From: Gemmatimonadota bacterium
GTDB lineage: Bacteria; Gemmatimonadota; Gemmatimonadetes; Gemmatimonadales; GWC2-71-9
NCBI GenBank assembly: GCA_016720805.1
Contig: JADKJZ010000014.1
Span: forward strand, 248,001-312,000
Reading direction: 5' to 3'
Length of the DNA: 64,000 nucleotides
The notes under the pieces were generated by a model. That model saw only the letters and a list, made by a program, of their open reading frames with translations, was not told the origin of the DNA and made no database searches. The position numbers and the translations under genes were made by a program. Positions 9,195 through 17,487 of this stretch are shown here, piece by piece. Each line of letters begins with the position of its first letter. Position 1 is the first letter of the stretch.

Positions 9195-11739
9195 ACTCCG
9201 AGCTGCCCTGCGGGCGGGGTCCCAATCGCGCCAGCATCCGCTCCAGCCGCTCCAGGTGGCTGATCGTCACGGTCAACGCCCCGAACGATTCCTCCACCAC
9301 GCCACGGAAAATAAAGGGCCCCTGGTCGAAGAGGACGTGGGCGCGCTCCCTGTAGACCGCCGGGAAGAGGACGCACTCGATCAACCCGTCGCCGTCGTCA
9401 AAGGTGACGAACTGCATCGGTTCGTGGGTCGCGGTGTGGACCGGTTTGCCGGTGGTGTACATCCCGGCCATCAGTACGCGCTTGCCGACGTGCCGTTGCA
9501 AGTCGCTGCTCTTCACCAGGCGGAAGCGGGTGAGCTCTTCGGCGTGCAGCGCCATCGGGTGGGCGTCGAGGCAGAAGCCGAGCAGGGCCCAGGCATCGCG
9601 CCGTTTGCGTTCGGTGTCGTAGTCGCGAAGCGTGGGGACGGGGGGTGGCGTCGTCAGCATCTCCTCAGCAGCGGCCGTCACTCCGCGGTCGGTCGTATCG
9701 ACCATCCACAACAGTTGCGGCCGAGTCATCCCACCCGCGATCCCATCGAGCGCGCCGACCTTCACCAGCAGGCGGATATCGTCGGGTGCCATGGCGCTGC
9801 GGGTGCGGAGGTCGGCGAGCGAGGTGAAGGGACCGCTCGTGTCGCGCGTGGCGAGCAGCTGGTCGGCGCCCTCCCGCGACAATCCCTTCACGAACATCAG
9901 CCCGACGCGCATCCCCTCGCGGTGGCCGGTGCAGCGCCACGCACTGGCATTCACGCAGGGGGGCAGGATGGCGACCCCCATGCGCCGCGCCTCGGCGACA
10001 TAGGCAAAGCTGCGGTAGAAGCCGCCCTCATTCGAGAGCACGGCCGCGATGAACTCGGCGGGATGATTGGCGCGCAGGTAGGCGCTCTGCTGCGCCACCT
10101 GGATGTAGGAGCAGGAGTGGCCCTTGCAGAAGGAGTAGCCGGAGAAGGAGAGCACCATCTCCCAGACGGTGATGATGCTGGCCTCGTCGCGCCCGTGCGC
10201 CCGCGCGCCGCGCACGAACTCCTCGAAGTAGGCGGCGAGCTGCTTCCCCGGGCGCTTCTTCGCGAGCGCCTTGCGGAGCCCGTCGGCGGCCGACCAGTCG
10301 AGTCCGGCGAAGGCATGGGCGACATTCACCACGTCTTCCTGGTACACCATCACGCCGAACGTCTCGGCGAGGGTGTCGCGCAGGGAGGGATGCAGCGGCT
10401 CGTACTCCATGCCGTACAGCCGTTCGAGGTATTGCTGGATGAAGCGATTGGCTGCGGGGCGGATGATGCTGGTGTTGAGCACCAGCAACTCGAACGACTC
10501 GGCCTGGCTCTTCAGGTTCAGCATGCGGCTCGCGGGCGACTCGGTGTAGAAGACGCCGAGCGTGTCGCCGGTGCGGAAGAGGGCGCGCGTTGCGGGATCG
10601 TTGCCGGCCTGCTGCGAGGTGTAGTCGAGTTGCACGCCGGTGTTGACGTGGACCATCGCGATCGCATCGCGGATCACCGCGAGCGAGCGGTTGCCGAGGA
10701 GGTCGATCTTCACGAGCCCGGCGTCTTCGGCGCCGTCCTTCTCGAACTGGATCACCGGGACGGTCAGGTCGGGGGCGTCGGCGAGCCGCTTCGCGGCGGG
10801 CTCGAGCGGCACCACGTCGGTGAGCGCGCCGGGGACGATCACCACGCCGCCCGGATGCAGCGAGAGATGCCGCGGCGTGCCGACCAGGCTGTCGGCCAGC
10901 GTGGTGATCCGGTCCCATCCCTGCGGCAGCCGCATCCCGCGGAAGTTGGGATGCGAGGCGAGCAGTTCGTTGACGGGCTCGCCGCTGCCGAAGTGCGGAA
11001 TGCGCCGGGTGATGTCGCGGATCTCGGCGGCCGGCCGGCCGAACACCTTGGCGACCTCGCGCAGCGCGCCGGCGAGGCGGAGGCAGTTGTGGTTGGCGAC
11101 CATCGCGGCGCGCGGGCGTGGATGCTTGCGGAAGACCCACGCGAGGATCCGGTCGCGTTCGTCCCAGGGGAAGTCGAGGTCGATGTCGGGCGGGTCGCGC
11201 CGCGCCGGATTGAGAAAGCGCTCGAAGAGGAGCCCCGCGCCGAGCGGCTCGACGTGGGTGATGCCGAGGCAGTAGGAGACGATCGAGTTGGCGACCGAGC
11301 CGCGGCCGCAATGGGTCGGGCCGTGGAGAACGATGTCGCGGACCACCAGGAAATAGTCGGCGAAGCCCTTCATGCCGATGATGGCGAGCTCGTGCTCGAG
11401 TCGATCGCGCGTGACCGGCGCGATGGTGCCGTAGCGACGCAGCGCCCCTTCGTAGGCGAGCGAGCGCAGTTGCTGCAAGGCGTCACTGGCCTCGGCATGC
11501 CGGGGCGCGATGGTGCGGCCGATCGGGATGCGATACTGACAGCGCTCGGCGATCACGGCCGCGGCGGCGAAGGCCTCGGGGACATCGGGGAAGTGGCGTT
11601 CGAGATCGGCGGCGGGGCGGAGCCAGGCGTCGCGGGGGGATCCTGGTAGGGGCGCAGCATGCTGCGCCCTACGCCGCCCGCTGCGCCCGTACACCGGTGC
11701 CCCCGCCCGCGCCGTCCTCTGCCAGCGTGCTGCTGCCAT
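9172..11739 (-). CDS. dnaE2: error-prone DNA polymerase III alpha (DnaE2/ImuC), polymerase part
   Basis: This frame carries the palm, finger, tandem HhH and OB regions of a C-family polymerase. Catalytic aspartates are visible in PPDIDLDFPWDERDR and VKIDLLGNRSL, and the family landmarks SFSGYSFCKGHSCSY and ILPPCVNAS are intact. Length and the OB-fold end (FVTFDDGDGLIECVLFP) fit DnaE2/ImuC rather than replicative DnaE1. The PHP domain is in a different frame immediately upstream (11669-12283). The junction contains a palindromic repeat with an in-frame stop for the PHP frame. The C-terminal SSMIDHR and the stop are made by heptad repeat H4. DnaE2 performs damage-induced translesion synthesis with ImuB; an ImuB-like gene lies 6.5 kb away. 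The listed start is the first ATG of the frame and overlaps the PHP frame, so it may not be a real start. Confidence 0.85.
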   Translation of the reverse strand: MAAARWQRTARAGAPVYGRSGRRRAQHAAPLPGSPRDAWLRPAADLERHFPDVPEAFAAAAVIAERCQYRIPIGRTIAPRHAEASDALQQLRSLAYEGALRRYGTIAPVTRDRLEHELAIIGMKGFADYFLVVRDIVLHGPTHCGRGSVANSIVSYCLGITHVEPLGAGLLFERFLNPARRDPPDIDLDFPWDERDRILAWVFRKHPRPRAAMVANHNCLRLAGALREVAKVFGRPAAEIRDITRRIPHFGSGEPVNELLASHPNFRGMRLPQGWDRITTLADSLVGTPRHLSLHPGGVVIVPGALTDVVPLEPAAKRLADAPDLTVPVIQFEKDGAEDAGLVKIDLLGNRSLAVIRDAIAMVHVNTGVQLDYTSQQAGNDPATRALFRTGDTLGVFYTESPASRMLNLKSQAESFELLVLNTSIIRPAANRFIQQYLERLYGMEYEPLHPSLRDTLAETFGVMVYQEDVVNVAHAFAGLDWSAADGLRKALAKKRPGKQLAAYFEEFVRGARAHGRDEASIITVWEMVLSFSGYSFCKGHSCSYIQVAQQSAYLRANHPAEFIAAVLSNEGGFYRSFAYVAEARRMGVAILPPCVNASAWRCTGHREGMRVGLMFVKGLSREGADQLLATRDTSGPFTSLADLRTRSAMAPDDIRLLVKVGALDGIAGGMTRPQLLWMVDTTDRGVTAAAEEMLTTPPPVPTLRDYDTERKRRDAWALLGFCLDAHPMALHAEELTRFRLVKSSDLQRHVGKRVLMAGMYTTGKPVHTATHEPMQFVTFDDGDGLIECVLFPAVYRERAHVLFDQGPFIFRGVVEESFGALTVTISHLERLERMLARLGPRPQGSSESSMIDHR
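11646..11672. repeat. REP-like palindrome inside the dnaE2 interdomain linker
   Basis: A near-perfect inverted repeat is centred on GCAGCATGCTGC, with arms GTAGGGGC and GCCCTAC; one G is unpaired in the left arm. It lies exactly where the PHP domain joins the polymerase core and contains the TAG that ends the PHP frame. Its GC-rich palindromic form is typical of REP elements dispersed in GC-rich genomes. Confidence 0.7.
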
Positions 11740-12283
11740 GGATCGCCTGGATCAGCCGGTGGCGGTTCCAGTCCTCGGCATGCGCCATCACCACGCCGCC
11801 GGTGACGACGGCGGGGATGCCGAGGCGGCGGGCGGCGGCGAGGACGGCGTGGCGATCTGGGCCCGGACGCAACTCGGCGCAGAGGCCGGCGGGGCCGGAG
11901 AGCTTCACCAACCGCTCGAGCAGCGCGACGTCCTGCGTGATGACGGTGAGGCCCTCGCGATCGACGGCGAGTTGTGCGGAGAGGGCGAGGTCGGGGTCCC
12001 AGTGCACTGCGCTCACGGCGCGGCCCAGCGTGCCCCAGCCGCGGGCATCTTCGGCGAGGATCACCGCGTCCTGGCCGTTGGCCACGAGGTGGGCACCGAG
12101 GATCGGGCGGATGCCGGCAGCCTCGCACGCCTTCTGGAACTCCACGGCGCCGTAGACGCCGTTGGTGTCGGTCAGCGCGAGGGTGCGGTACCCTCGGCGT
12201 GCGGCGGCCTCGACCAGGACCTCCGGCGAAGAGACGCCGAGGCCGAAGGAGAACCAGGAGTGGACGTGCAGGTGGGTGAACAT
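11669..12283 (-). CDS. dnaE2: PHP domain of DnaE2 (separate frame)
   Basis: A 204-residue frame beginning MFTHLHVHSWFSFGLG, the classic start of the polymerase-and-histidinol-phosphatase domain of DnaE proteins, continuing through LALTDTNGVYGAVEFQKAC and GIRPILGAHLV to HRLIQAIHGSSTLAED. It then ends in low-complexity sequence and a TAG within a palindrome. The polymerase body resumes in another frame about 30 codons later (SPRDAWLRPAADLERHFPDV). Either dnaE2 is split into two polypeptides here, or the palindrome region contains an assembly error. The heptad array H5 separates it from tag upstream. Confidence 0.8.
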   Translation of the reverse strand: MFTHLHVHSWFSFGLGVSSPEVLVEAAARRGYRTLALTDTNGVYGAVEFQKACEAAGIRPILGAHLVANGQDAVILAEDARGWGTLGRAVSAVHWDPDLALSAQLAVDREGLTVITQDVALLERLVKLSGPAGLCAELRPGPDRHAVLAAARRLGIPAVVTGGVVMAHAEDWNRHRLIQAIHGSSTLAEDGAGGGTGVRAQRAA

Positions 12284-12285
12284 GC

Positions 12286-12360
12286 AGGTCGTAGGTCGTA
12301 AGTCGTAAGTCGTAAGTCATATGCGTTTAGCCTACGACCTATGACTGATGACCTATGACC
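12286..12360. repeat. heptad repeat locus H5 (GTAGGTC/GTAAGTC type)
   Basis: Left arm GTAGGTC, GTAAGTC repeated three times; a short A/T-rich core (ATATGCGTTTAGCC); right arm ACGACCT, ATGACTG, ATGACCT, ATGACCC. The tag stop codon (TAG at 12353, minus strand) is part of a GTCATAG unit. It lies between tag and the dnaE2 start, inside the likely operon. Confidence 0.85.
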
Positions 12361-12880
12361 CTTCGCTCATCGCTCGCCGCAACACTGCACCAATCGGACA
12401 GTCCCCAACGTGCGCCCCCGGCAGCCGCCCGATGCTCATCAGGAACTCGCCGACGATCTCGCCGCCCATGAACTTGAATTCGCGCTTCATGAGCTTGACC
12501 CACTGCGGCTTGTCGAGAGGACCCTGCGCGTCGAGCCACGCCGCGAAGGAACCATGCTCGGCGATCAGGGCCACCACGCGCTGCGCGTTGTGGATGGCGG
12601 CGTCGACCTTCAGGCGGTTGCGGATGATGCCGGCGTCGGCGAGGAGGCGCGCGCGTTCGGTCTCGCCATAGGCGGCGACGACGTGCGGATCGAAACCGTC
12701 GTAGGCACGCCGGAACCCCTCGCGCTTCTTCAGGATGGTCTCCCACGACAGCCCGGCCTGATTGATTTCGAGAATGAGGCGCTCGAAGAGGCCGGCATCG
12801 TCGCGGAGCGGGAAGCCGTACTCGGTGTCGTGGTAGGAGCCGTGGACGGGATGGCCGGGGGCGATGGTGCAGTAGGACAT
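12353..12880 (-). CDS. tag: DNA-3-methyladenine glycosylase I
   Basis: Tag removes 3-methyladenine from alkylated DNA, the first step of base-excision repair. The zinc snap residues are present: Cys4 and His17 in the N-terminus (SYCTIAPGHPVHGSYHD), and His/Cys near the C-terminus (PGAHVGDCP). The catalytic/recognition block ILEINQAGLSWETIL is intact. Length (175 residues) is normal. It lies upstream of dnaE2 in the same direction, and a CCGAA-N6-CCGAA box overlaps its probable -10, suggesting damage-inducible co-expression of tag and dnaE2. Confidence 0.95.
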   Translation of the reverse strand: MSYCTIAPGHPVHGSYHDTEYGFPLRDDAGLFERLILEINQAGLSWETILKKREGFRRAYDGFDPHVVAAYGETERARLLADAGIIRNRLKVDAAIHNAQRVVALIAEHGSFAAWLDAQGPLDKPQWVKLMKREFKFMGGEIVGEFLMSIGRLPGAHVGDCPIGAVLRRAMSEGS

Positions 12881-12890
12881 GGGAAACCGC

Positions 12891-12946
12891 AGGATGATGG
12901 ATGATGGATCATCGATGGTCGATCATCGATCATCGATGGTCGATGG
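12891..12946. repeat. heptad repeat locus H6 (GATGATG/GATCATC/GATGGTC)
   Basis: Seven-base units GATGATG, GATGATG, GATCATC, GATGGTC, GATCATC, GATCATC, GATGGTC, GATGGGG lie between the start of tag and its upstream regulatory box. This is one of the few copies at a gene's 5' side. Confidence 0.8.
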
Positions 12947-12948
12947 GG

Positions 12949-12977
12949 TTGACCCGAATATACACCGAAGCTACATT
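12949..12977 (+). promoter_or_regulatory. sigma-70-type promoter reading toward the MauG-like gene
   Basis: TTGACC (12949-12954), 17 bp, then TACATT (12972-12977). The CCGAA-N6-CCGAA box occupies the spacer. The predicted leader to the start at 13126 is about 140 nt. Confidence 0.4.
12954..12969. promoter_or_regulatory. CCGAA-N6-CCGAA box (LexA-like operator) at tag
   Basis: CCGAATATACACCGAA. Reading toward tag (minus strand), the box contains TATATT as a -10, with CTGGCA 17 bp upstream as a weak -35, so a bound protein would block initiation. The two half-sites repeat directly with an 11-bp period, like the GTTC-N7-GTTC LexA box of Alphaproteobacteria. Confidence 0.6.
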
Positions 12978-13125
12978 CCTGCCAGTTGGTTCGGTGCAGA
13001 CGCCGGATCGCAGGAGACGGGATCTCGAGTGCGGGTTGGAGCCTCCGCTTGGGGTCGGGTCGCCTGCGATTCCGGCGTTTTCGTTGCATCACTTAACGTT
13101 GCGCCGCTGCCGCCGTCCTTGGGGC

Positions 13126-14346
13126 ATGCCCACCCAATCCATCGTTCGAGCGGCGCGCCGCGCCTCCTGCTGGTCGTTGCTCCTCGTCATCCTGGCGGGA
13201 TGCGGCAGCGACGGCACTCCCACCACCTCCGAATCGCCGGTCGCGGTCGTCACTCCACCGCCAGCTCCGACGCCGGTCACGTTCGCCGGGGTGACCGCCG
13301 CATTGACGATCAATCCGGCACAGCTCCCCAACTACGCGGCGCCGGCACTTCCGCCACACTATGCCGGGCTGATCGGGAGCAACACCGACAATGGCCGCAA
13401 CGCGCCGATCACCGACGCGGGGGCAACGCTTGGGCGGGTCCTCTTCTACGATCGGCAACTGAGCATCAACAACACCAAGTCGTGTGCGTCGTGCCATGCC
13501 CAAGCCAGCGGCTTCGGCGACGAGGCCCAACTGTCGGTGGGCTTCGAGGGTGGCCTCACCAGTGCCCACTCGATGCGGCTGGTCAACGCCCGCTTCTACG
13601 GCCCCGGCAACTTCTTCTGGGATCGTCGCGCGCCCACGCTTGAGGCGCAGACGATCGAGCCGATCCAGAACGCGGTCGAGATGGGCTTCGATGCCACGCA
13701 CGGCGGCCTCGTCGCGGTGAACGCACGGCTGCAGGGACTCGCCTACTATCGCGAGTTGTTCGCCCTGGTCTATGGCGACTCGACCGTCACCACCGACCGG
13801 ATGCAACGCGCCATCGCACAGTACGTGCGCAGCATCATCTCGACGTCGAGTCGGTGGGACACGGGGTACGCGCAGGTCTTCAATCCGGGACTGCCGGATC
13901 GCGGCGTCAACACGCCGATCCCGACCTTCACGGCGCAGGAGAACCGCGGCCGCGAACTTTTCTTCACCGCGCCGCCCCAGGGCGGGGCCGGGTGCGTCGC
14001 CTGTCATGTGGCGCCGACCTTCGCGCTCGCCGGGAATTCGCTCAGCAACGGCCTCGATGCCGGCGAGACGCGGATCTTCAAGTCGCCCTCGCTCAAGAAC
14101 AGCGGCGTGCCCGGGCGCTTCATGCACGACGGACGCTTCAGCACGCTCGATCAGGTGGTGGCGCACTACAACAACGGAGTGCAGGACGGACCGGCGCTCG
14201 ACCAGCGCCTCCGCGGCCCCGGCGGCACGCCACTGCGCCTCAACCTGAACGCTGGCGATCGCGCGGCGCTGGTGGCCTTCCTGCAGACGCTGACGGATAC
14301 GCAGCTGGCGGGAGATGCGAAGTTCGGGGATCCGTTCAAGAGATGA
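13126..14346 (+). CDS. di-haem cytochrome c peroxidase/MauG-family lipoprotein
   Basis: A 406-residue protein with a lipoprotein signal (SLLLVILAGCGS) and two c-haem motifs: CASCH, about 120 residues in, and CVACH, about 290 residues in. The blocks LGRVLFYDRQLSINNTKSCA, RIFKSPSLKNSGVPGRFMHD and DQVVAHYNNGVQDGP are characteristic of the CcpA/MauG family, which reduces hydrogen peroxide or oxidises protein residues in the periplasm. The ATG at 13126 precedes the signal peptide directly. Its TGA stop lies within heptad repeat H7. The neighbour on the opposite strand is also a c-type cytochrome. Confidence 0.9.
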   Translation: MPTQSIVRAARRASCWSLLLVILAGCGSDGTPTTSESPVAVVTPPPAPTPVTFAGVTAALTINPAQLPNYAAPALPPHYAGLIGSNTDNGRNAPITDAGATLGRVLFYDRQLSINNTKSCASCHAQASGFGDEAQLSVGFEGGLTSAHSMRLVNARFYGPGNFFWDRRAPTLEAQTIEPIQNAVEMGFDATHGGLVAVNARLQGLAYYRELFALVYGDSTVTTDRMQRAIAQYVRSIISTSSRWDTGYAQVFNPGLPDRGVNTPIPTFTAQENRGRELFFTAPPQGGAGCVACHVAPTFALAGNSLSNGLDAGETRIFKSPSLKNSGVPGRFMHDGRFSTLDQVVAHYNNGVQDGPALDQRLRGPGGTPLRLNLNAGDRAALVAFLQTLTDTQLAGDAKFGDPFKR

Positions 14347-14466
14347 ACGGTGAACAGTGAACGGGGCTGGTGAAAGGTCAACCGTGAAACGGTGGCCACT
14401 CGCTGGCTCCCGTTTCACGTCTCACCTTTCACGCTGGATCCCGTTCACCGTTCACCGCTCACCCCC
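14344..14466. repeat. heptad repeat locus H7 between convergent genes
   Basis: Left arm GAACGGT, GAACAGT, GAACGGG, GAAAGGT, then GTGAAAC; a 21-nt core at about 14390-14410; right arm GTTTCAC, GTCTCAC, CTTTCAC, GTTCACC, GTTCACC, GCTCACC. The stops of both the peroxidase (14346) and the convergent cytochrome (14459) lie within repeat units. The core is about 80% identical to the reverse complement of the H2 core. Confidence 0.9.
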
Positions 14467-15049
14467 CAGCTTTCGCTGCCTCATTCAACTTCTGCAGCCC
14501 CGCGTCAATCGCCTGATTCGGCGTGCGCAGCCCACGATGGCACGTCATGCAGGTCACCTGCGCCGCGCCCGACATCTGCATCTTCGGGATGTGCTCGCCG
14601 TTGATGGAGTTGACCATCGTCTGCATGATCCGCGCGCGCGACTTGTTCTGGCGCGATTCGTCGGCCCAGCTACCAGCGACATGGCAGGTGGTGCATTGCG
14701 CGGTCAGCGCGTTGGAGTAGTTCTCCATCGTGGTGAGCACCTCGGCCGCGGTCTTCCCCTTCAGCACCTGAATGTTCTTGAAGACCACCTCGGCGGGCTC
14801 GTTCTCGCGGCCGGCGATCGTCGCGGCAACCGTCTTCAGCACGCCGGCGCGGAGCTTGATCAGCGAGTCGGGTGATGGGCGCGGACCGCCGCGACCTCCA
14901 CCAGGACCGGGCTGTCCGGGCGCGGGCGTGGGCGCGGGCGCGGCCGTCGCGCCACTCCCTGGCGTCGGTGTCGTGGCCGGTGTTTGATGGCAGGCGACGA
15001 GAAGTGCCGTTGCGGCAAGGGCAGTCAAGGCGGTGCGCGAAGACACCAT
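14459..15049 (-). CDS. c-type cytochrome lipoprotein, reaction-centre-cytochrome-subunit-like domain
   Basis: A 196-residue protein. The N-terminus has a lipobox (LTALAATALLVACHQT), then a Pro/Gly-rich linker, then a domain with two CxxCH motifs (QCTTCHVAG and TCMTCHRGL). The order VFKNIQVLKGKTAAEVLTTM, the first haem, SRARIMQTMVNSINGEHIPK and the second haem matches the domain of photosynthetic reaction-centre cytochrome c subunits. That domain is also common in non-phototrophs, and no reaction-centre genes are visible here. The start is placed at the ATG at 15049, directly before the signal peptide. The protein is likely a periplasmic electron carrier; partners are unknown. Confidence 0.8.
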   Translation of the reverse strand: MVSSRTALTALAATALLVACHQTPATTPTPGSGATAAPAPTPAPGQPGPGGGRGGPRPSPDSLIKLRAGVLKTVAATIAGRENEPAEVVFKNIQVLKGKTAAEVLTTMENYSNALTAQCTTCHVAGSWADESRQNKSRARIMQTMVNSINGEHIPKMQMSGAAQVTCMTCHRGLRTPNQAIDAGLQKLNEAAKAGG

Positions 15050-15167
15050 GGCATGGCTCCGAACGAGGGAAGTGGGTGATCCGAGGAACGATGGCGACCC
15101 ACCAATGTACCGCGCCAAGGCGGCCCGGCACCTACCGCGGTCGCGGGTGGGCGCAGTAGCCTTGGGG

Positions 15168-15680
15168 ATGCCCACTGCGTCAGCCGCCCGTCACGCCACC
15201 GTGGCCGATTTGTCGGAGATCCTCCGCGTCGTGAATCTCGCCTACCAGGTTGAGCAATTCTTCATCGATGGCGACCGGATCGAACCCGCGGAACTGCTGG
15301 AGCGCTTCTCGCGCGCCGAGGCCGAATTCCTGGTCGTAGAGCGGGCCGACGGCGAGGGCCTCGCCGCCGCGGTGCACTTCGAGAACCGCGGCGATCATGG
15401 CTGGTTCGGGCTCCTCGCCGTCGACCCCGCTGGCCAGGGCGCGGGCCATGCGCGCACCCTGCTGGCCGCCATGGAGGCGCGCTGCCTCCAGCTCGGCCTC
15501 CCCAGGCTCCAGCTCGAGATGGTCGACCTGCGGCGGGAACTGCCGGCGTTCTATGCGAAGTTTGGCTTTGCCGAGATGGCGCGGAAGCCGTTCCCGGATG
15601 CCGGGAAGCTGAGACGGCCGGCGGAGATGATTGTGATGGGGAAGCAGGTGAACGGTGAACGGTGGACGGGAACCAGGTGA
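15168..15680 (+). CDS. GNAT-family N-acetyltransferase
   Basis: A 170-residue protein with the acetyl-CoA binding core HGWFGLLAVDPAGQGAGHAR (the Q/RxxGxG/A loop), preceded by TVADLSEILRVVNLAYQVEQ and followed by LQLEMVDLRRELPAFYAKFG. The acceptor substrate is not predictable. The C-terminal residues (GKQVNGERWTGTR) and the stop are encoded by heptad repeat H8, so the last dozen residues probably arose from repeat expansion. The ATG at 15168 is chosen over upstream starts because the family begins near the beta-1 strand. Confidence 0.85.
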   Translation: MPTASAARHATVADLSEILRVVNLAYQVEQFFIDGDRIEPAELLERFSRAEAEFLVVERADGEGLAAAVHFENRGDHGWFGLLAVDPAGQGAGHARTLLAAMEARCLQLGLPRLQLEMVDLRRELPAFYAKFGFAEMARKPFPDAGKLRRPAEMIVMGKQVNGERWTGTR

Positions 15681-15766
15681 AACGTGAGAGGTGAAACGGG
15701 GGCCCGTAATGCGGGCACGTTTCACTTCTTACGTCTCACGTCTCGTTGTCACCGTTCACCGTTCAC
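15648..15766. repeat. heptad repeat locus H8, overlaps the GNAT 3' end
   Basis: Left arm GTGAACG, GTGAACG, GTGGACG, GTGAAAC, GTGAGAG, GTGAAAC; core of 21 nt with its own small stem (GCCCG/CGGGC); right arm GTTTCAC, then TTCTTAC, GTCTCAC, GTCTCGT, ACCGTTC, ACCGTTC. The acetyltransferase stop at 15680 is within the left arm. Confidence 0.85.
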
Positions 15767-15816
15767 TTATCTGTTACACCCTGAAACCCACTCCCCGTCC
15801 TCTCCGTAGTCCCCGC

Positions 15817-16530
15817 ATGACCCGGTTGCCCCTGAACGTCCGCTACCTGCTGCAGTTTGCCGCCCTCTCTTTTCTCTGTCTCGGGGCGCACGAACTCGTC
15901 CACCACCTCGCCGTGCGTCTGACCTGCGGCACGTGGGGGACGATGAGCTTCTGGCAGTTCCAGCGGCCGGCGGGTTGCTCCGCGACCGGGGTTTCCCTCC
16001 TTGCCACGCTCGCCGGGCCGCTGCTGACCTGGCTGCTGATCTGGGGCGGCCGCGCGATGATCCATCATGGCGAGGCGCGCGCGGGTGTCACGCTCATCCT
16101 GGCCAACCTGCCGCTGGCGCGCGTCGTGACGGTGCTGATTCGCGGCGGCGATGAAATGGTGGTTGCCCGCGCCTTTGCCCCGGGCAACGTCCTCTGGCTG
16201 CCGATGCTGGCGTTGACCCTGCTGCTCTTCTGGCCGCCCGTCCTCACGGCCTATCGTGCGCTGCAACACAGCAACCGACTGCAGCTGCTCGCGGCGTTTC
16301 TGGTGCTGCCCCTGTTCTGGGACATGCTGCTCAAGCGCGTCTGGTTGAGCGCGGTCTTCGCGAGTCACCCGGCGACCGTTGCCGGCATCCCCGAGGTCTT
16401 CCTCGCGGCCGTGGGCGTGGCGATCCTGCTCCTGGTGTTGCTTCGGCGACCGGCGCCCGCACCGCAGCTCGCCCGCGCGATGATCTCGCAGGAGACCTTC
16501 GCCATCTCGGGGGCGTGGAAGGTGAAGTAG
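15817..16530 (+). CDS. multi-pass membrane protein with HExxH-like motif
   Basis: A 237-residue protein with about six hydrophobic segments. Near the N-terminus in the first segment is GAHELVHHLAV, a HExxH-type motif as in membrane metalloproteases, but no second metal-ligand motif is obvious and the family is not recognised. It starts at the ATG at 15817 after repeat H8 and ends 9 bp before the quinone oxidoreductase, so the two may be co-transcribed. Function is unknown. Confidence 0.55.
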   Translation: MTRLPLNVRYLLQFAALSFLCLGAHELVHHLAVRLTCGTWGTMSFWQFQRPAGCSATGVSLLATLAGPLLTWLLIWGGRAMIHHGEARAGVTLILANLPLARVVTVLIRGGDEMVVARAFAPGNVLWLPMLALTLLLFWPPVLTAYRALQHSNRLQLLAAFLVLPLFWDMLLKRVWLSAVFASHPATVAGIPEVFLAAVGVAILLLVLLRRPAPAPQLARAMISQETFAISGAWKVK

Positions 16531-16539
16531 CTTCCCTCC

Positions 16540-17487
16540 ATGCGAGCCGTCCTCCTTCCCGATCTTGCCCTCGTCGAGCGCCCCGCACCGCGCCCCGACG
16601 AGGGCGAGTTGCTGGTATCCGTGCGCGCGGCCGGGCTCAATCGGGCCGACCTGTTGCAACGTCTCGGCCGCTACCCCGCGCCGCCAGGGTGGCCCACGGA
16701 CGTCCCCGGGCTCGAATACGCCGGCGTCGTCACGGCGCTCGGCGAGGGTGTCACCCGCTTCGCCATCGGCGATCGGGTGATGGGCCTCGTCGGCGGCGGT
16801 GCGATGGTGGAGCAACTCACCATCCACGAGGCGGAGGCGATCCGAGTCCCCGATCGACTCCGCGACGTCGAGGCGGCCGCCGTCCCCGAGGCCTTCCTCA
16901 CGGCGTGGGATGCGCTGGTGGTGCGCGGTCGAGCGGAGCGAGGTGACCGCGTGCTCATGCACGCGATCGGCAGCGGGGTCGGCACCGCCGCGCTGCAGTT
17001 CGCGCCACTCCTCGGCATCACGATGGTCGGCACGTCGCGCACGCCTGAGAAGCTCGAGCGGTGCATCGCGCTCGGACTGCACCACGGCGTGCTCACCACC
17101 GACGAGGACTGGCCCACGGCCGTCGGCGCGCCGGTCCAGTTGATCATCGACACCCTTGGTGCGAAGGCCCTCGCCGCCAACCTCGGCCTGCTCGCGCCGC
17201 TCGGCCGGTTGGTGGTGCTGGGGACGATGACGGGAAGCGAGACGACCATCGACCTCGGCGTCGTGTTGCGCAAACGCCTCTCCATCATCGGGACGGCGAT
17301 GCGCAACCGCGGTGCCGCGGAGCGGCGGGTCCTCATGGCGCGCTTCGCGGCGGAGGTGTTGCCGCATCTCGCCGGCGGCGCACTGACGCCCCTGGTCGAG
17401 GCCGTGGTGCCGATGACCGAGGCCGCGCGCGGCTACGATCTGCTGGCCGGCAACGGCACCTTCGGGAAGGTGGTGCTGGCCTGGTGA
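16540..17487 (+). CDS. zinc-independent quinone oxidoreductase (MDR superfamily)
   Basis: A 315-residue medium-chain dehydrogenase/reductase. The GroES-like N-terminus has AGLNRADLLQRLGRYPAPPG, the NADPH-quinone reductase signature, and no catalytic zinc ligands. The Rossmann part carries GSGVGTAALQFAPLLG and PLGRLVVLGTMTG. It probably reduces quinones or enones with NADPH in the cytoplasm. The stop TGA at 17487 is the first TGA of a GTGACCA heptad array. Confidence 0.9.
   Translation: MRAVLLPDLALVERPAPRPDEGELLVSVRAAGLNRADLLQRLGRYPAPPGWPTDVPGLEYAGVVTALGEGVTRFAIGDRVMGLVGGGAMVEQLTIHEAEAIRVPDRLRDVEAAAVPEAFLTAWDALVVRGRAERGDRVLMHAIGSGVGTAALQFAPLLGITMVGTSRTPEKLERCIALGLHHGVLTTDEDWPTAVGAPVQLIIDTLGAKALAANLGLLAPLGRLVVLGTMTGSETTIDLGVVLRKRLSIIGTAMRNRGAAERRVLMARFAAEVLPHLAGGALTPLVEAVVPMTEAARGYDLLAGNGTFGKVVLAW

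Noticed and set aside
14459..15049. Evidence for photosynthesis from a reaction-centre-type cytochrome
   Set aside because: The domain is common in non-phototrophs, and no puf, bch or reaction-centre genes occur in the window.
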